20,962 nucleotides of DNA from VRUE01 sp035707825 (GCA_035707825.1 DASSTR010000048.1:1-20962); one strand, 5' to 3'. Counted from the stretch's first letter, positions 1-7,817 are shown. Notes: generated by a model from the letters alone, not told the origin. Program-made: numbers and translations.

Positions 1-1853
1 CGATGGCGCCCGGCCTCGACGGCCTGCCGGCGGCGGAGCGGACCGTCGACGTCTCCGGCCCGGTGGCGAGCTTCCTCAGCTCCGTCTCGCCGGGAATGCG
101 CAACCGCATCAAGCTCGCCCTGCGGGCCTTCGAGTGGCTGCCCTTCCCGTGGCGCTTCAGCCGCCTGGACCTGGCGGCCCGGGAAGACTTCCTGCGCCGC
201 ATGGAGGCCTCGCGCTTCGGGCTCCACCACGACCTGCTCCTGATGGCCAAGGTCTTCTCGACGCTCGGCTACGCGACGGCGCCGGAGGTCGAGCAGCGCC
301 TCGAGCTCGAGACGAGCTGCCGGCTGGCCGACGGCTCGCTGCCTGAGCCGGCCGGATCGCTCGGCGACACCAGTCCTCACGGCGACGGCGAGGAATGCGA
401 CGTCCTCATCGTCGGCTCCGGCGCGGGCGGCGCCGCGGCGGCGGCGATGCTGGCCGAGGCGGGCCTCGACGTCGTCGTGCTCGAGGCCGGCGGCCACTTC
501 AATCGCGACAGCTACCCCGAGGACCCGCTGCAGGCCATCGCCTCTCTGTATCGGGACGGTGGGCTGACGGTGGCCGAAGGCCGCCCGCCGATCCCGGTGC
601 CGGTGGGACGCGTCGTGGGCGGCACGACTGTGGTCAACTCCGGCACCTGCTTCCGTGCTCCCGACCAGGTGCTCGAGGACTGGCGCCGGCGCTACGGGAT
701 CGCCTGGGCGCGCGACCTCGACGCGCACTTCGCCGAGGCCGAGGAGTTCCTTCGCGTCACCCCGCTGAACCCGGAGCGGATGGGCCGCAACGGCCAGCTG
801 GCAATGGAGGGAGCAGCTGAGATCGGCGCCTCCGGCGGGCCGATCTCCCGCAACGCCGGCAACTGCGTGCAGTGCAGCTCCTGCCCCTTCGGCTGCGAGA
901 TCGACGCCAAGCGGGGAATGCACGTCAGCTACCTGCCCCGTGCGGTGGCCGCCGGCGCCCGCATCCGCACCGGCGTCGAGGCGCGCCGCGTGCTGGTCGA
1001 GGACGGTCGGGCGGTGGGCGTCCATTGCCTGGCCGGCGGCGGTGGTGAGGCCAACGGCAGCAGGCGCCCCTACACCGTCCGCGCGCGCCGCGCGACGATC
1101 GTCGCCGGCGGAGCCCTGGGGACTCCCGAGCTGCTGCTGCGCTCGGGGCTCGGCGGCCGGCAGGTGGGCCGCAACCTCCGCATCCATCCCGCCTGCTGGA
1201 TCGGCGCCCGCTACGAGGAGGAGGTGCGGGGCTGGGAAGGCGTGATGCAGAGCTATTACATCGACGAGTGGGAGGAGCAGAGGATCCTGCTGGAGGCCAC
1301 CTTCACGCCGTTGCCCTTCGGCGGCGCCTGGTTGCAGGGCGCCGGGCGCGAGCACCAGCAGGCGATGCTCGGCTTCGGCCATATCGGCTCGATCGGGGTT
1401 CACCTCTCCGACCGCTCGGCCGGCCGGATCGGCCTCTCGCCCGGCGGCGCCCTGCGAGCGAGCTACAAGCTGACCAAGGACGACGCCGCCCGCCTCGTCT
1501 TCGGCATCGCCCGCGCCGCCGAAGTCCACTTCGCGGCGGGGGCCGCCGAGGTCTATCCCAACATCGGCCGGGTCGCCGTCCTGCATCGCCACGAGCTGGC
1601 CCAGTTCGAGAGCACTCGCTTCAAGCCCTCAGAGCTTCGCCTCGAGGCCTTCCACCCGATGGGGACCGCGCGTATCGCCGCCGAGCCGGGCCAGGGAGCC
1701 TGCGCGGCCGATGGCTCGGTCAACGGGGTCGGCGGTCTCCACGTCGCCGACGCCTCCCTATTTCCGACCTCGGTCGGGGTCAACCCGATGATGACCGTCA
1801 TCGCCTTCGCGAAGCAGATCGCCGCCGGGATCGCGGAGACCCCGGCAGCGTAG
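1..1853 (+). CDS. GMC-family FAD-dependent oxidoreductase (5' end outside window)
   Basis: Flavoprotein that probably oxidises an alcohol group on a substrate I cannot specify; it resembles long-chain alcohol oxidase/choline dehydrogenase-like proteins. Numbering from the ATG at position 3 gives 616 residues. Residues about 15-110 form a helical N-terminal region of the kind that precedes the flavin domain in alcohol-oxidase-like members. The dinucleotide-binding motif GSGAGG lies at about 137-142, followed by the acidic strand end VVLEAGG. C288, C291, C294 and C298 form a CxxCxxCxxxC cluster. The C-terminal GMC signature is present: H551 in HPMGTAR and N594 in NPMM, the usual catalytic His/Asn pair. 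The frame is open to the window edge and the first residues (APGLDGLP) look like the middle of an N-terminal region, so the true start is probably upstream. Family assignment is secure; substrate is unknown. Confidence 0.9.
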   Translation, partial: MAPGLDGLPAAERTVDVSGPVASFLSSVSPGMRNRIKLALRAFEWLPFPWRFSRLDLAAREDFLRRMEASRFGLHHDLLLMAKVFSTLGYATAPEVEQRLELETSCRLADGSLPEPAGSLGDTSPHGDGEECDVLIVGSGAGGAAAAAMLAEAGLDVVVLEAGGHFNRDSYPEDPLQAIASLYRDGGLTVAEGRPPIPVPVGRVVGGTTVVNSGTCFRAPDQVLEDWRRRYGIAWARDLDAHFAEAEEFLRVTPLNPERMGRNGQLAMEGAAEIGASGGPISRNAGNCVQCSSCPFGCEIDAKRGMHVSYLPRAVAAGARIRTGVEARRVLVEDGRAVGVHCLAGGGGEANGSRRPYTVRARRATIVAGGALGTPELLLRSGLGGRQVGRNLRIHPACWIGARYEEEVRGWEGVMQSYYIDEWEEQRILLEATFTPLPFGGAWLQGAGREHQQAMLGFGHIGSIGVHLSDRSAGRIGLSPGGALRASYKLTKDDAARLVFGIARAAEVHFAAGAAEVYPNIGRVAVLHRHELAQFESTRFKPSELRLEAFHPMGTARIAAEPGQGACAADGSVNGVGGLHVADASLFPTSVGVNPMMTVIAFAKQIAAGIAETPAA

Positions 1854-1874
1854 GTCCAGCTCCGAATCCGTTCA

Positions 1875-1889
1875 GGGCCCGAGAGGCCC
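1875..1889. terminator. Weak hairpin between convergent genes
   Basis: GGGCC, a five-base loop, then GGCCC sits in the 57-bp gap between two converging genes. It has no T-tract on either side, so a role in termination is only a guess. Confidence 0.2.
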
Positions 1890-1910
1890 GGACTCACGGC
1901 CCCCGACCAT

Positions 1911-2540
1911 CTAGGCCCCTGAGCTCGGCGGAGGGGGAGGCGAAGACGGCGGCGGTGGCGGTGGTGAAGACGGAGGCGGTGGCGGTGGAGGCCCTCCAGC
2001 GGGCGTCCCACCCGGGCCGGCCCCGGGGGCTCCAGCACCGGCTCCCTGCCCGCTCCTGTCGGGTCGCGCGCCGGGACGATCGGAGAGGCGGTCGGCGGCG
2101 TCGCCGAAGGAAATCCCCTCCTCCTGCATCGAGATGTAGCCGCCCGCGGCCACCCCGATGGCGGAGATCAGGCCGAGCCAGACGCCGATCTTGCGGCCTA
2201 GGTCGACTTCCACGGCGGCTTCGCCGAACGTAGGCACCCCGGGCGGGCTGATCAGGTAGATGAGAATGATGAGAGCGGCGACCGCGCCCAGGACCGTCGT
2301 CAGCACGCTCAGAGACACCGGCAACCGCGAGACACCGCCGCCGAAGACGGCCAGCGACATCCCCGCGAAGGCGGCGAAGACCAGGATGATGTTGACCCAG
2401 TCGCTGAACGCATCGAAGGCATCGAAACCGTTGACGTTCGGCAGGTCGATCGCGAACCAGGCGAAAAGGAACATGACCAGGATCAACACCAGACCGGCGA
2501 CACCGGCGAGCTGCTCACCCGGACTCAGACGTTCATTCAT
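1911..2540 (-). CDS. Four-helix membrane protein with Pro/Ser-rich tail
   Basis: Hypothetical integral membrane protein of 209 residues; I do not recognise a characterised family. Four hydrophobic segments are visible at about residues 12-32, 48-68, 80-99 and 118-138. A short charged stretch follows, then a Gly/Ala/Pro linker and a low-complexity tail from about 160 to the end made of runs of five to seven prolines separated by Ser-Ser. The start is well supported: GGAGGAG lies a few bases upstream of the ATG. It is the last gene of the leftward run, 36 nt after folD. The tail is encoded by an imperfect direct repeat at about 1925-2000, which could vary in length between strains. Such tails often lie exposed on one side of the membrane, but no function can be inferred. 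Confidence 0.75.
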   Translation of the reverse strand: MNERLSPGEQLAGVAGLVLILVMFLFAWFAIDLPNVNGFDAFDAFSDWVNIILVFAAFAGMSLAVFGGGVSRLPVSLSVLTTVLGAVAALIILIYLISPPGVPTFGEAAVEVDLGRKIGVWLGLISAIGVAAGGYISMQEEGISFGDAADRLSDRPGARPDRSGQGAGAGAPGAGPGGTPAGGPPPPPPPSSPPPPPPSSPPPPPSSGA

Positions 2541-2576
2541 ACCGCTCTCCTCCGAGGGCTAGGGGTCGGGACGACA

Positions 2577-3425
2577 CTACACCCGCGCTCGGGCGGCGGC
2601 CAGGGTGTTCACCAGCAGCATCGCGATCGTCATCGGGCCCACCCCACCCGGCACCGGAGTGATCGCCGCCGCCACCTCTGATGCGGCCTCGAAGTCGACA
2701 TCGCCGCAGAGGCCTTCCTCGGTGCGGTTGACGCCGACGTCGATCACGGTCGCGCCGGGCTTGACCCCATCGGCCCCGACCAGGCGGGGCGCCCCGACGG
2801 CGGCGATCAGGACGTCGGCGCGGCGGCAGACCGCGGGCAGGTCGCGGGTGCGCGAATGGCAGACGGTGACCGTGGCGTTGGCGGCCAGCAGCAGGCGCGC
2901 AACCGGCACCCCGACCAGCTTCGAGCGCCCGACTACAACCGCCTCGGCGCCCTCGAGGTCGACCCCCTCGTGCCGCAGAAGCTCCATCACCCCTGCGGGC
3001 GTGCAGGGCACCAGGCCCGGCATCCCGTGCGCCAGCAACCCGGCGTTGGTCGGGGTCAGGCCATCGACGTCCTTGGCCGGATCGATAGCCGCCACCACCC
3101 GATCGGGATCGATGTGGTCGGGCACCGGCAGCTGGACGAGGATGCCGTCGATCTCTCTGTCGGCGCCGAGCTGCTCGACCAGGGCGAGCAGCTCCTCCTC
3201 GGAGGTATCCGCCGCGAGCCCATGGTGGACCGAAACCATGCCGGCCTCCTCGCAGGCTTTGTGCTTGTTGCGGACGTAGATCTCCGACGCCGGGTCCTCC
3301 CCGACCAGCACCGTCGCCAGCGCCGGCGGGCGACCGCGCTCCGACGCGAAGGCCTCGACGCCGGCGGCGACGCGCTCCCGCACCGCGGCGGCCACCTGCT
3401 TGCCGTCGATCAACCTGGCGGCCAA
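2577..3425 (-). CDS. folD: Bifunctional methylenetetrahydrofolate dehydrogenase/cyclohydrolase FolD
   Basis: Cytosolic enzyme that interconverts 5,10-methylene-, methenyl- and 10-formyl-tetrahydrofolate using NADP, supplying one-carbon units for purine and formyl-Met synthesis. The 282 residues match the usual length (about 285). Visible signatures are Y50-x3-K54 (YVRNK, the catalytic Tyr/Lys region), DGILVQLPVP, KDVDG, the dinucleotide-binding GRSKLVGVPVA and the C-terminal PVPGGVGPMT. The start is a TTG only 4 nt after the pcrA stop. The resulting N-terminus MAARLIDGK matches the family's usual first residues, which supports this start despite a weak upstream GGAAG. The spacing implies co-transcription and probably translational coupling with pcrA. 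Confidence 0.97.
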   Translation of the reverse strand: MAARLIDGKQVAAAVRERVAAGVEAFASERGRPPALATVLVGEDPASEIYVRNKHKACEEAGMVSVHHGLAADTSEEELLALVEQLGADREIDGILVQLPVPDHIDPDRVVAAIDPAKDVDGLTPTNAGLLAHGMPGLVPCTPAGVMELLRHEGVDLEGAEAVVVGRSKLVGVPVARLLLAANATVTVCHSRTRDLPAVCRRADVLIAAVGAPRLVGADGVKPGATVIDVGVNRTEEGLCGDVDFEAASEVAAAITPVPGGVGPMTIAMLLVNTLAAARARV

Positions 3426-3429
3426 GGCG

Positions 3430-5688
3430 CTACCGCTTCCGGATCGGGGCGTAGTCGGCCATCAGCTTGCGTTCCGAGCCGTCGCTGGCGAAACGCACCA
3501 CTACGACCCCGCCTGGCTCGACTCCGGTCACCACCCCGTCGCCGAAACTGGCGTGGACGACGTCGTCGCCGGTGCGCAGCTGCAGCGCCTGCCGCGACTC
3601 GATCGGCGGCGCACCCTGTTCGGGAGACGGGGCCCATGTGGTGGTGGCCGCCGCCGGCGCCGTGGCGTGGCGCTCGGTCAGCTCGGCCGGCAGCTCGTCG
3701 ATGAACCGGGACGGGAAGTTGTGTTCGGAGCGGCCGAAAAGGCGCCGCTCCCGGGCCCACGTCATGTAGAGGCGCCGCCGCGCGCGGGTGATGCCGACGT
3801 AACAGAGGCGCCGCTCCTCCTCCTCGCTCCCCTCTTCCAGCGAGCGCATGTGCGGGAAGGCGCCGTCCTCGCATCCAATGATGAAGACGGTGTCGTACTC
3901 GAGCCCCTTGGCATTGTGGAGCGTCATCAGCGTGATCAGTGACTCCTCGGAGTCGATGTCGTCCTGCGCCGTGTAGAGGGAGATCTGCTGCAGGAACTCC
4001 TCCAGCGGGGTCACTTCGCTGTCGCCCTCGGCCTCGCGGTTGAGGTCGAACTCGGCCGCCACCCCGATCAGCTCCTCGAGGTTCTCGATCCGGCCCTCGG
4101 CTTCGACGGTGCGTTCCGCCTCCAGGGCTTCGAGGTAGCCCGTCTCGCGCAGGGTCGCCTCGAGGACGGAGGCCACCGGCGCGCCGTCGACGGCGCGTTC
4201 GATCAGTCCCTGCATCGTCTCGTGGAAACGGGAGATCGCCTTGACCGCCGCCGCGCCGAGCCCCGGCACGTCCTTGACCTTCCCCGCCACCTCCCAGATC
4301 GGCAACCCGGTCGTGTTCGCGTGCGAGGCCAGCCTCCCCTGCGTCGTGTTGCCGATCCCCCGCCGCGGGGAGTTGACGACGCGTGCGAAGGAGACCTGAT
4401 CGGAGGGGTTGGCGAGCAGGCTGAGGTAGGCGATCGCGTCCTTGATCTCGGCCCGCTCGTAGAACTTGGTGCCGCCGATCACCTGGTAGGGAAGCTCGAA
4501 GCGCACCAGCGTGTCCTCCAGTACCCGGCTCATCGCGTTGGTGCGGTAGAAGACGGCGACGTCCTCGCGCTTGACGCCCTCCTCCTCGGCGAGGCGCTCG
4601 ATCTCCCCCGCCACCCAGCGCGCCTCTTCGTGCTCGTCGGCGAGCTCTGAGAGCCGCACCGGCTCGCCGCCGGAGATCTCGGTCCAGAGCCGCTTCGGGC
4701 GCCGCTCGCGATTGCGTTCGACGACCGCGTTGGCGGCGGAGAGGATGGTCTGCGTCGAGCGGTAGTTCTGCTCCAGCTTGACGATCGCGGCTTCGGGGAA
4801 GTCGTGCTCGAAGTCGAGGATGTTGCGGATGTCGGCGTGGCGGAAGCCGTAGATGGACTGGTCCTCGTCGCCCACGACCATCAGGTTGCCGTGCTCCGCG
4901 CAGAGCAGTTGCAGGAGCCTGTACTGGGCGTGGTTGGTGTCCTGGTACTCGTCGACCAGCACCTGGCGGAAGGTGCGCCGCCAGCGTTCGCGCACCTCCT
5001 CGAAGCGCTCCATCGCATCGACCATGCGCACGAGCAGGTCGTCGAAGTCCATCGCGTTGGCCGCCAGCATGCGCTTTTCGTAAAGGGTGAAGACGGCGGC
5101 CGTCACTTCCTCGAAGACGCTGCCCTGCTTCTGCGCGAAGCTCTCCGCGTTGACCAGCTGGTTCTTGGCCCCCGAGATCTGCGCCCGGACCGCTCGCGGC
5201 GGGTAGCGTTTGGAGTCGACTTTGAGCTCGGCCAGGCAGCGCTTCACCATCTGCAGCGAATCGGTCTCGTCGTAGATCGTGTAGCCGCGCGAGTAGCCGA
5301 GGCGCTCGGCATCGGCGCGCAGCATGCGGGCACAGGCGGAGTGGAAGGTCGTCACCCACATCGCCCGCGCCGAGCTGCCGACCAGGCGCTCGACCCGCTC
5401 GCGCATCTCGGTCGCCGCTTTGTTGGTGAAGGTGATCGCGAGGATCTCGCCCGGCCTGACGGCCCCAGTGGCGAGCAGGTAGGCGATGCGGTGGGTCAGG
5501 ACCCTCGTCTTCCCCGACCCCGCGCCGGCCAGCACCAGCAGCGGCCCCTCGCGGTGGCGGACGGCCTCGCGCTGCGGATCGTTGAGCTCGGACAGCAGCT
5601 TCTCGGCATGGTCGGCGCCCGCCTGCGTGGGGGCGCCCTGAAATTCGCTATCGACCTCCATCGAGGCTTCCGGATCGGCTTGCAGCAT
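3430..5688 (-). CDS. pcrA: ATP-dependent 3'-5' DNA helicase PcrA/UvrD
   Basis: Superfamily 1A helicase for DNA repair and removal of stalled replication or transcription complexes. The 752 residues are typical of actinobacterial/Firmicute PcrA. Motifs in order: Q39 (NDPQREAV), Walker A at 54-61 (AGAGSGKT), motif II DEYQD, motif III GDEDQSIYGFRHAD, motif IV QNYRST, motif V TLHNAKGLEYDTVF with IIGCEDGAFPH, and motif VI YVGITRARRRL. The last 50 residues (GDDVVHASFGDGVVTGV...) form the small Tudor-like domain that in PcrA binds RNA polymerase. Two starts are possible: ATG at 5688, preceded by a TATCCT box at 5698-5703, or the in-frame ATG at 5661 with GGAAG upstream. The residues between them are not conserved-looking. 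It follows cysE by 54 nt and precedes folD by 4 nt. Confidence 0.96.
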   Translation of the reverse strand: MLQADPEASMEVDSEFQGAPTQAGADHAEKLLSELNDPQREAVRHREGPLLVLAGAGSGKTRVLTHRIAYLLATGAVRPGEILAITFTNKAATEMRERVERLVGSSARAMWVTTFHSACARMLRADAERLGYSRGYTIYDETDSLQMVKRCLAELKVDSKRYPPRAVRAQISGAKNQLVNAESFAQKQGSVFEEVTAAVFTLYEKRMLAANAMDFDDLLVRMVDAMERFEEVRERWRRTFRQVLVDEYQDTNHAQYRLLQLLCAEHGNLMVVGDEDQSIYGFRHADIRNILDFEHDFPEAAIVKLEQNYRSTQTILSAANAVVERNRERRPKRLWTEISGGEPVRLSELADEHEEARWVAGEIERLAEEEGVKREDVAVFYRTNAMSRVLEDTLVRFELPYQVIGGTKFYERAEIKDAIAYLSLLANPSDQVSFARVVNSPRRGIGNTTQGRLASHANTTGLPIWEVAGKVKDVPGLGAAAVKAISRFHETMQGLIERAVDGAPVASVLEATLRETGYLEALEAERTVEAEGRIENLEELIGVAAEFDLNREAEGDSEVTPLEEFLQQISLYTAQDDIDSEESLITLMTLHNAKGLEYDTVFIIGCEDGAFPHMRSLEEGSEEEERRLCYVGITRARRRLYMTWARERRLFGRSEHNFPSRFIDELPAELTERHATAPAAATTTWAPSPEQGAPPIESRQALQLRTGDDVVHASFGDGVVTGVEPGGVVVVRFASDGSERKLMADYAPIRKR

Positions 5689-5697
5689 CGTCCATCG

Positions 5698-5703
5698 AGG
5701 ATA
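5698..5703 (-). promoter_or_regulatory. Putative -10 box (TATCCT) upstream of pcrA
   Basis: TATCCT on the minus strand lies 9 nt before the pcrA ATG. Transcription from it would start at or next to the start codon, giving a leaderless mRNA. No convincing -35 element is seen. Confidence 0.3.
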
Positions 5704-5710
5704 GCCCCGC

Positions 5711-5742
5711 GCCCGGCGGGGCCCGCCCTGGGCCGGCCGGGC
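5711..5742 (-). terminator. GC-rich hairpin after cysE
   Basis: Seven-base arms GCCCGGC and GCCGGGC at 5711-5717 and 5736-5742 abut the cysE stop codon and enclose further self-complementary GC sequence. There is no T-tract. It could attenuate or end the cysteine transcript before pcrA, or be a chance product of the GC-rich gap. Confidence 0.3.
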
Positions 5743-6471
5743 TCAGCCGCCTGCCGAGGAGCGGCCGGTGCGGGGGCGGAGCTCGCCGTCTCCGGACTCC
5801 ACCGCGCCGCCTCCGTCGAGCTCGGCAAGGCGCCGCTCGACGTCGGCGATCCTCTCCGAGAGCCCCTTGATCGCCTCGGCGATCGGGTCGGGCAGGTGGA
5901 TCCAGTCGGCGTCGGGACCTTCGACCCGCCGCCCTTCCACCTTGACCGGATGGCCTGGGTTGCCGACCACCGTCGAGCCCGGCGGCACGTCCTCGATGAC
6001 GACCGTGTTGGCCCCGATCTTGGCCCCGTCGCCGATCGAGATCGGGCCCAGCAGCTTGGCGCCGGAGCCGACCGTGACGTTGTCGCCCAGCGTCGGATGG
6101 CGCTTGCCGGGCTGCAGGCCGGTGCCGCCCAGGGTCACGCCCTGGTAGAGGGTGACCCGCTCGCCGATCTCAGCGGTCTCGCCGATCACCACTCCCGACC
6201 CGTGGTCGACGAAGAACTCGCCGCCGATCTTCGCGGCGGGATGGATCTCCACCCCGGTAACCGCGCGGCTGAAGTAGGCGATGACCCGCGGTGCCAATGG
6301 GACCCCCGCGTCGCGCATCGCGTGGGCGACGCGGTGCGCCAGCAGCGCCTGCACCCCCGCCCAGCTGCTGAGGATCTCGAGTGTCGAGACGCCCTTGGCA
6401 GCCGGATCGCGGTCGCGCGCCGCCGCGACGTCCGCCTTCACCTCGGCCACAACTTGCCTCAGTTGGATCAT
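5743..6471 (-). CDS. cysE: Serine O-acetyltransferase CysE
   Basis: Transfers acetyl from acetyl-CoA to L-serine to give O-acetylserine, the acceptor used by CysK next door. The protein has 242 residues: an N-terminal helical part (1-70), then a left-handed beta-helix of hexapeptide repeats (about 71-180). H90 in VDHGSG matches the catalytic His. E75 in EIHPAAKIG takes the partner acidic position, as in Bacillus-type enzymes. GGTGLQPGKRHPTLGDN carries the conserved GGTG...RHP substrate/CoA loop. A C-terminal extension (about 190-242) contains a likely coiled coil (IADVERRLAEL) and ends Ser-Ala-Gly-Gly. It therefore lacks the terminal Ile that docks into CysK in the enteric cysteine synthase complex. 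Its ATG overlaps the cysK stop by 4 nt (ATGA), so the two are translationally coupled. Confidence 0.96.
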   Translation of the reverse strand: MIQLRQVVAEVKADVAAARDRDPAAKGVSTLEILSSWAGVQALLAHRVAHAMRDAGVPLAPRVIAYFSRAVTGVEIHPAAKIGGEFFVDHGSGVVIGETAEIGERVTLYQGVTLGGTGLQPGKRHPTLGDNVTVGSGAKLLGPISIGDGAKIGANTVVIEDVPPGSTVVGNPGHPVKVEGRRVEGPDADWIHLPDPIAEAIKGLSERIADVERRLAELDGGGAVESGDGELRPRTGRSSAGG

Positions 6472-7391
6472 GGTGCAAAGAAGGGTAGGGACACGTAGCG
6501 CTCGCCCGAGTCGCAGGCGATCGTCACCACCCTCTTCCCCTCCATCTCCGGCCGGGCCGCCACCTCCAGCGCCGCCTTGATGTTGGCCCCGGCGGAGATT
6601 CCCGCGAGCACCCCCTCCCGCTTGGCGACCAGGCGCGCCGTCTCCAGCGCGTCCTCGTCGGAGACGCCGATCGTCTCGTCGATCACGGAGCGGTCGAGGA
6701 CCTCCGGGACGAAGCCCGCGCCGATGCCCTGGATTTTGTGTGGGCCGGGACTACCGCCGGAGAGCACCGGCGAGGAGAGCGGCTCCACCGCCACGACCAG
6801 CGTCTCGGGGCTTCGCTCGCGCAGCATCCCCCCCACGCCGGTGATCGTGCCTCCCGTGCCGACGCCGGTGACGAAGGCGCCGATCTCACCGTCGGTGTCG
6901 CTCCAGATCTCCTCCGCCGTGGTGCGCCGGTGCACCTCCGGGTTGGCGGGATTGGAGAACTGCTGGGGCATGAATCCTTTGCGCTGCTCGCAGATCTCTT
7001 CGGCTAGCTCGACCGCCTCGGACATGCCGCCCAGCGAGGGCGTTTCCCTCACTTCGGCGCCGTAGGCGCGCAGCAGCTTGGCGCGCTCCCGGCTCATCCC
7101 TTCGGGCAGGGTGAGGATCAGCTCGTAGCCGCGCGCGGCGCAGACCATCGCCAGCGCGATCCCGGTGTTGCCGCTAGTCGGCTCGACGATCACCCCGCGG
7201 CCGGGCTCGATGCGCCCCTCCTTCTCGGCCGCGTCGATCATCGCCACCCCGATCCGGTCCTTCACCGAGCCGCCCGGGTTGAAGTACTCCAGCTTCACGC
7301 AGACCTCGGCCCCGGCCCCCCCGCCAATCCTCTGCAGGGCGACCATGGGCGTGCCGCCGACGACCGCCGAGGCCTCGGCGCCGATCCGCAT
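6468..7391 (-). CDS. cysK: Cysteine synthase A (O-acetylserine sulfhydrylase)
   Basis: PLP enzyme that makes L-cysteine from O-acetylserine and sulfide. The 307 residues match the usual length. K44 in GGSVKDR is the PLP Schiff-base lysine. PTSGNTG (71-77) is the substrate loop, GTGGTITG the phosphate-binding loop, and GISAGAN and CDSGERY are the expected C-terminal motifs. I chose the ATG at 7391, with GGGGTGAG just upstream. A TTG one codon earlier (7394) is equally in frame and cannot be excluded. It follows the Rrf2 gene by about 25 nt and overlaps cysE by 4 nt, forming a regulator-cysK-cysE unit. Presumably it is controlled by that regulator according to cysteine or sulfur supply. Confidence 0.96.
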   Translation of the reverse strand: MRIGAEASAVVGGTPMVALQRIGGGAGAEVCVKLEYFNPGGSVKDRIGVAMIDAAEKEGRIEPGRGVIVEPTSGNTGIALAMVCAARGYELILTLPEGMSRERAKLLRAYGAEVRETPSLGGMSEAVELAEEICEQRKGFMPQQFSNPANPEVHRRTTAEEIWSDTDGEIGAFVTGVGTGGTITGVGGMLRERSPETLVVAVEPLSSPVLSGGSPGPHKIQGIGAGFVPEVLDRSVIDETIGVSDEDALETARLVAKREGVLAGISAGANIKAALEVAARPEMEGKRVVTIACDSGERYVSLPFFAP

Positions 7392-7416
7392 CAACTCACC
7401 CCGTTCGCGAGCGGCA

Positions 7417-7815
7417 TCAGATGTAGTACATCCCCGAGCCCGCCTCGACCTCTTCGCGGCGGGCGATTTCGGCGATCGTCGTCTGGCCGAATACCTTGCG
7501 CAGCGCTTTGACGCCGTCGGCCCAGATCCCCCCCGCCTCGTCGGCCTCCTGCCCCACCTTACCGTCGAGGGCCTGGACGACCTCCAGCACGGTGATTTCG
7601 TCGGCCGGCCGGGAAAGGGTGTAGCCGCCTTTCATCCCCCGGTGGCTGGTCAGCAGACCGGAGCGGCGCAGGGTCGAGAAGAGCTGCTCGAGGAACTGCT
7701 CGGGAATGCCGCGCCGCTCGGCGAGCTCTTTGATCGGCACCGGGCGCTGCCCCGAGCGCGCAAGCTCGGCCATCGCAACCACCGCGTAGCGCGACTTCGA
7801 CGTGATCGAGATCAC
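7417..7815 (-). CDS. Rrf2-family transcriptional regulator, CymR-like
   Basis: Winged-helix DNA-binding protein of 132 residues. The family N-terminus (ITSKSRYAVVAMAEL), recognition helix region (IPEQFLEQLFSTLRRSGLLTSHRG) and wing (GGYTLSRP) are all clear. The three clustered cysteines that hold the Fe-S cluster in IscR are absent; the protein has no Cys at all. From memory, the C-terminal part (TTIAEIA...MYYI) resembles Bacillus CymR, the repressor of cysteine metabolism, which lacks a cluster and works with CysK as co-repressor. The direct position upstream of cysK-cysE supports that role, but it remains inference. The start is GTG at 7815, with GAAAGG 4-5 nt upstream; it gives the family's usual distance to the first Tyr. 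The start codon lies inside a perfect palindrome. Confidence 0.92.
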   Translation of the reverse strand: MISITSKSRYAVVAMAELARSGQRPVPIKELAERRGIPEQFLEQLFSTLRRSGLLTSHRGMKGGYTLSRPADEITVLEVVQALDGKVGQEADEAGGIWADGVKALRKVFGQTTIAEIARREEVEAGSGMYYI

Positions 7816-7817
7816 GT
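7800..7817. promoter_or_regulatory. Perfect 8-2-8 palindrome over the Rrf2 gene start codon
   Basis: ACGTGATC-GA-GATCACGT is an 18-bp inverted repeat spanning the GTG start (7813-7815) of the Rrf2-type gene. Dimeric winged-helix regulators of this family bind dyad sites of similar size, so it is a candidate autoregulatory operator; as RNA it could also form a stem over the start codon. Confidence 0.45.

Noticed and set aside
4804..6498. 564-codon open frame on the plus strand opposite pcrA and cysE
   Set aside because: Composition is the Arg/His/Asp/Leu-rich pattern of an antisense shadow in GC-rich DNA, and it lies opposite two unmistakable genes.
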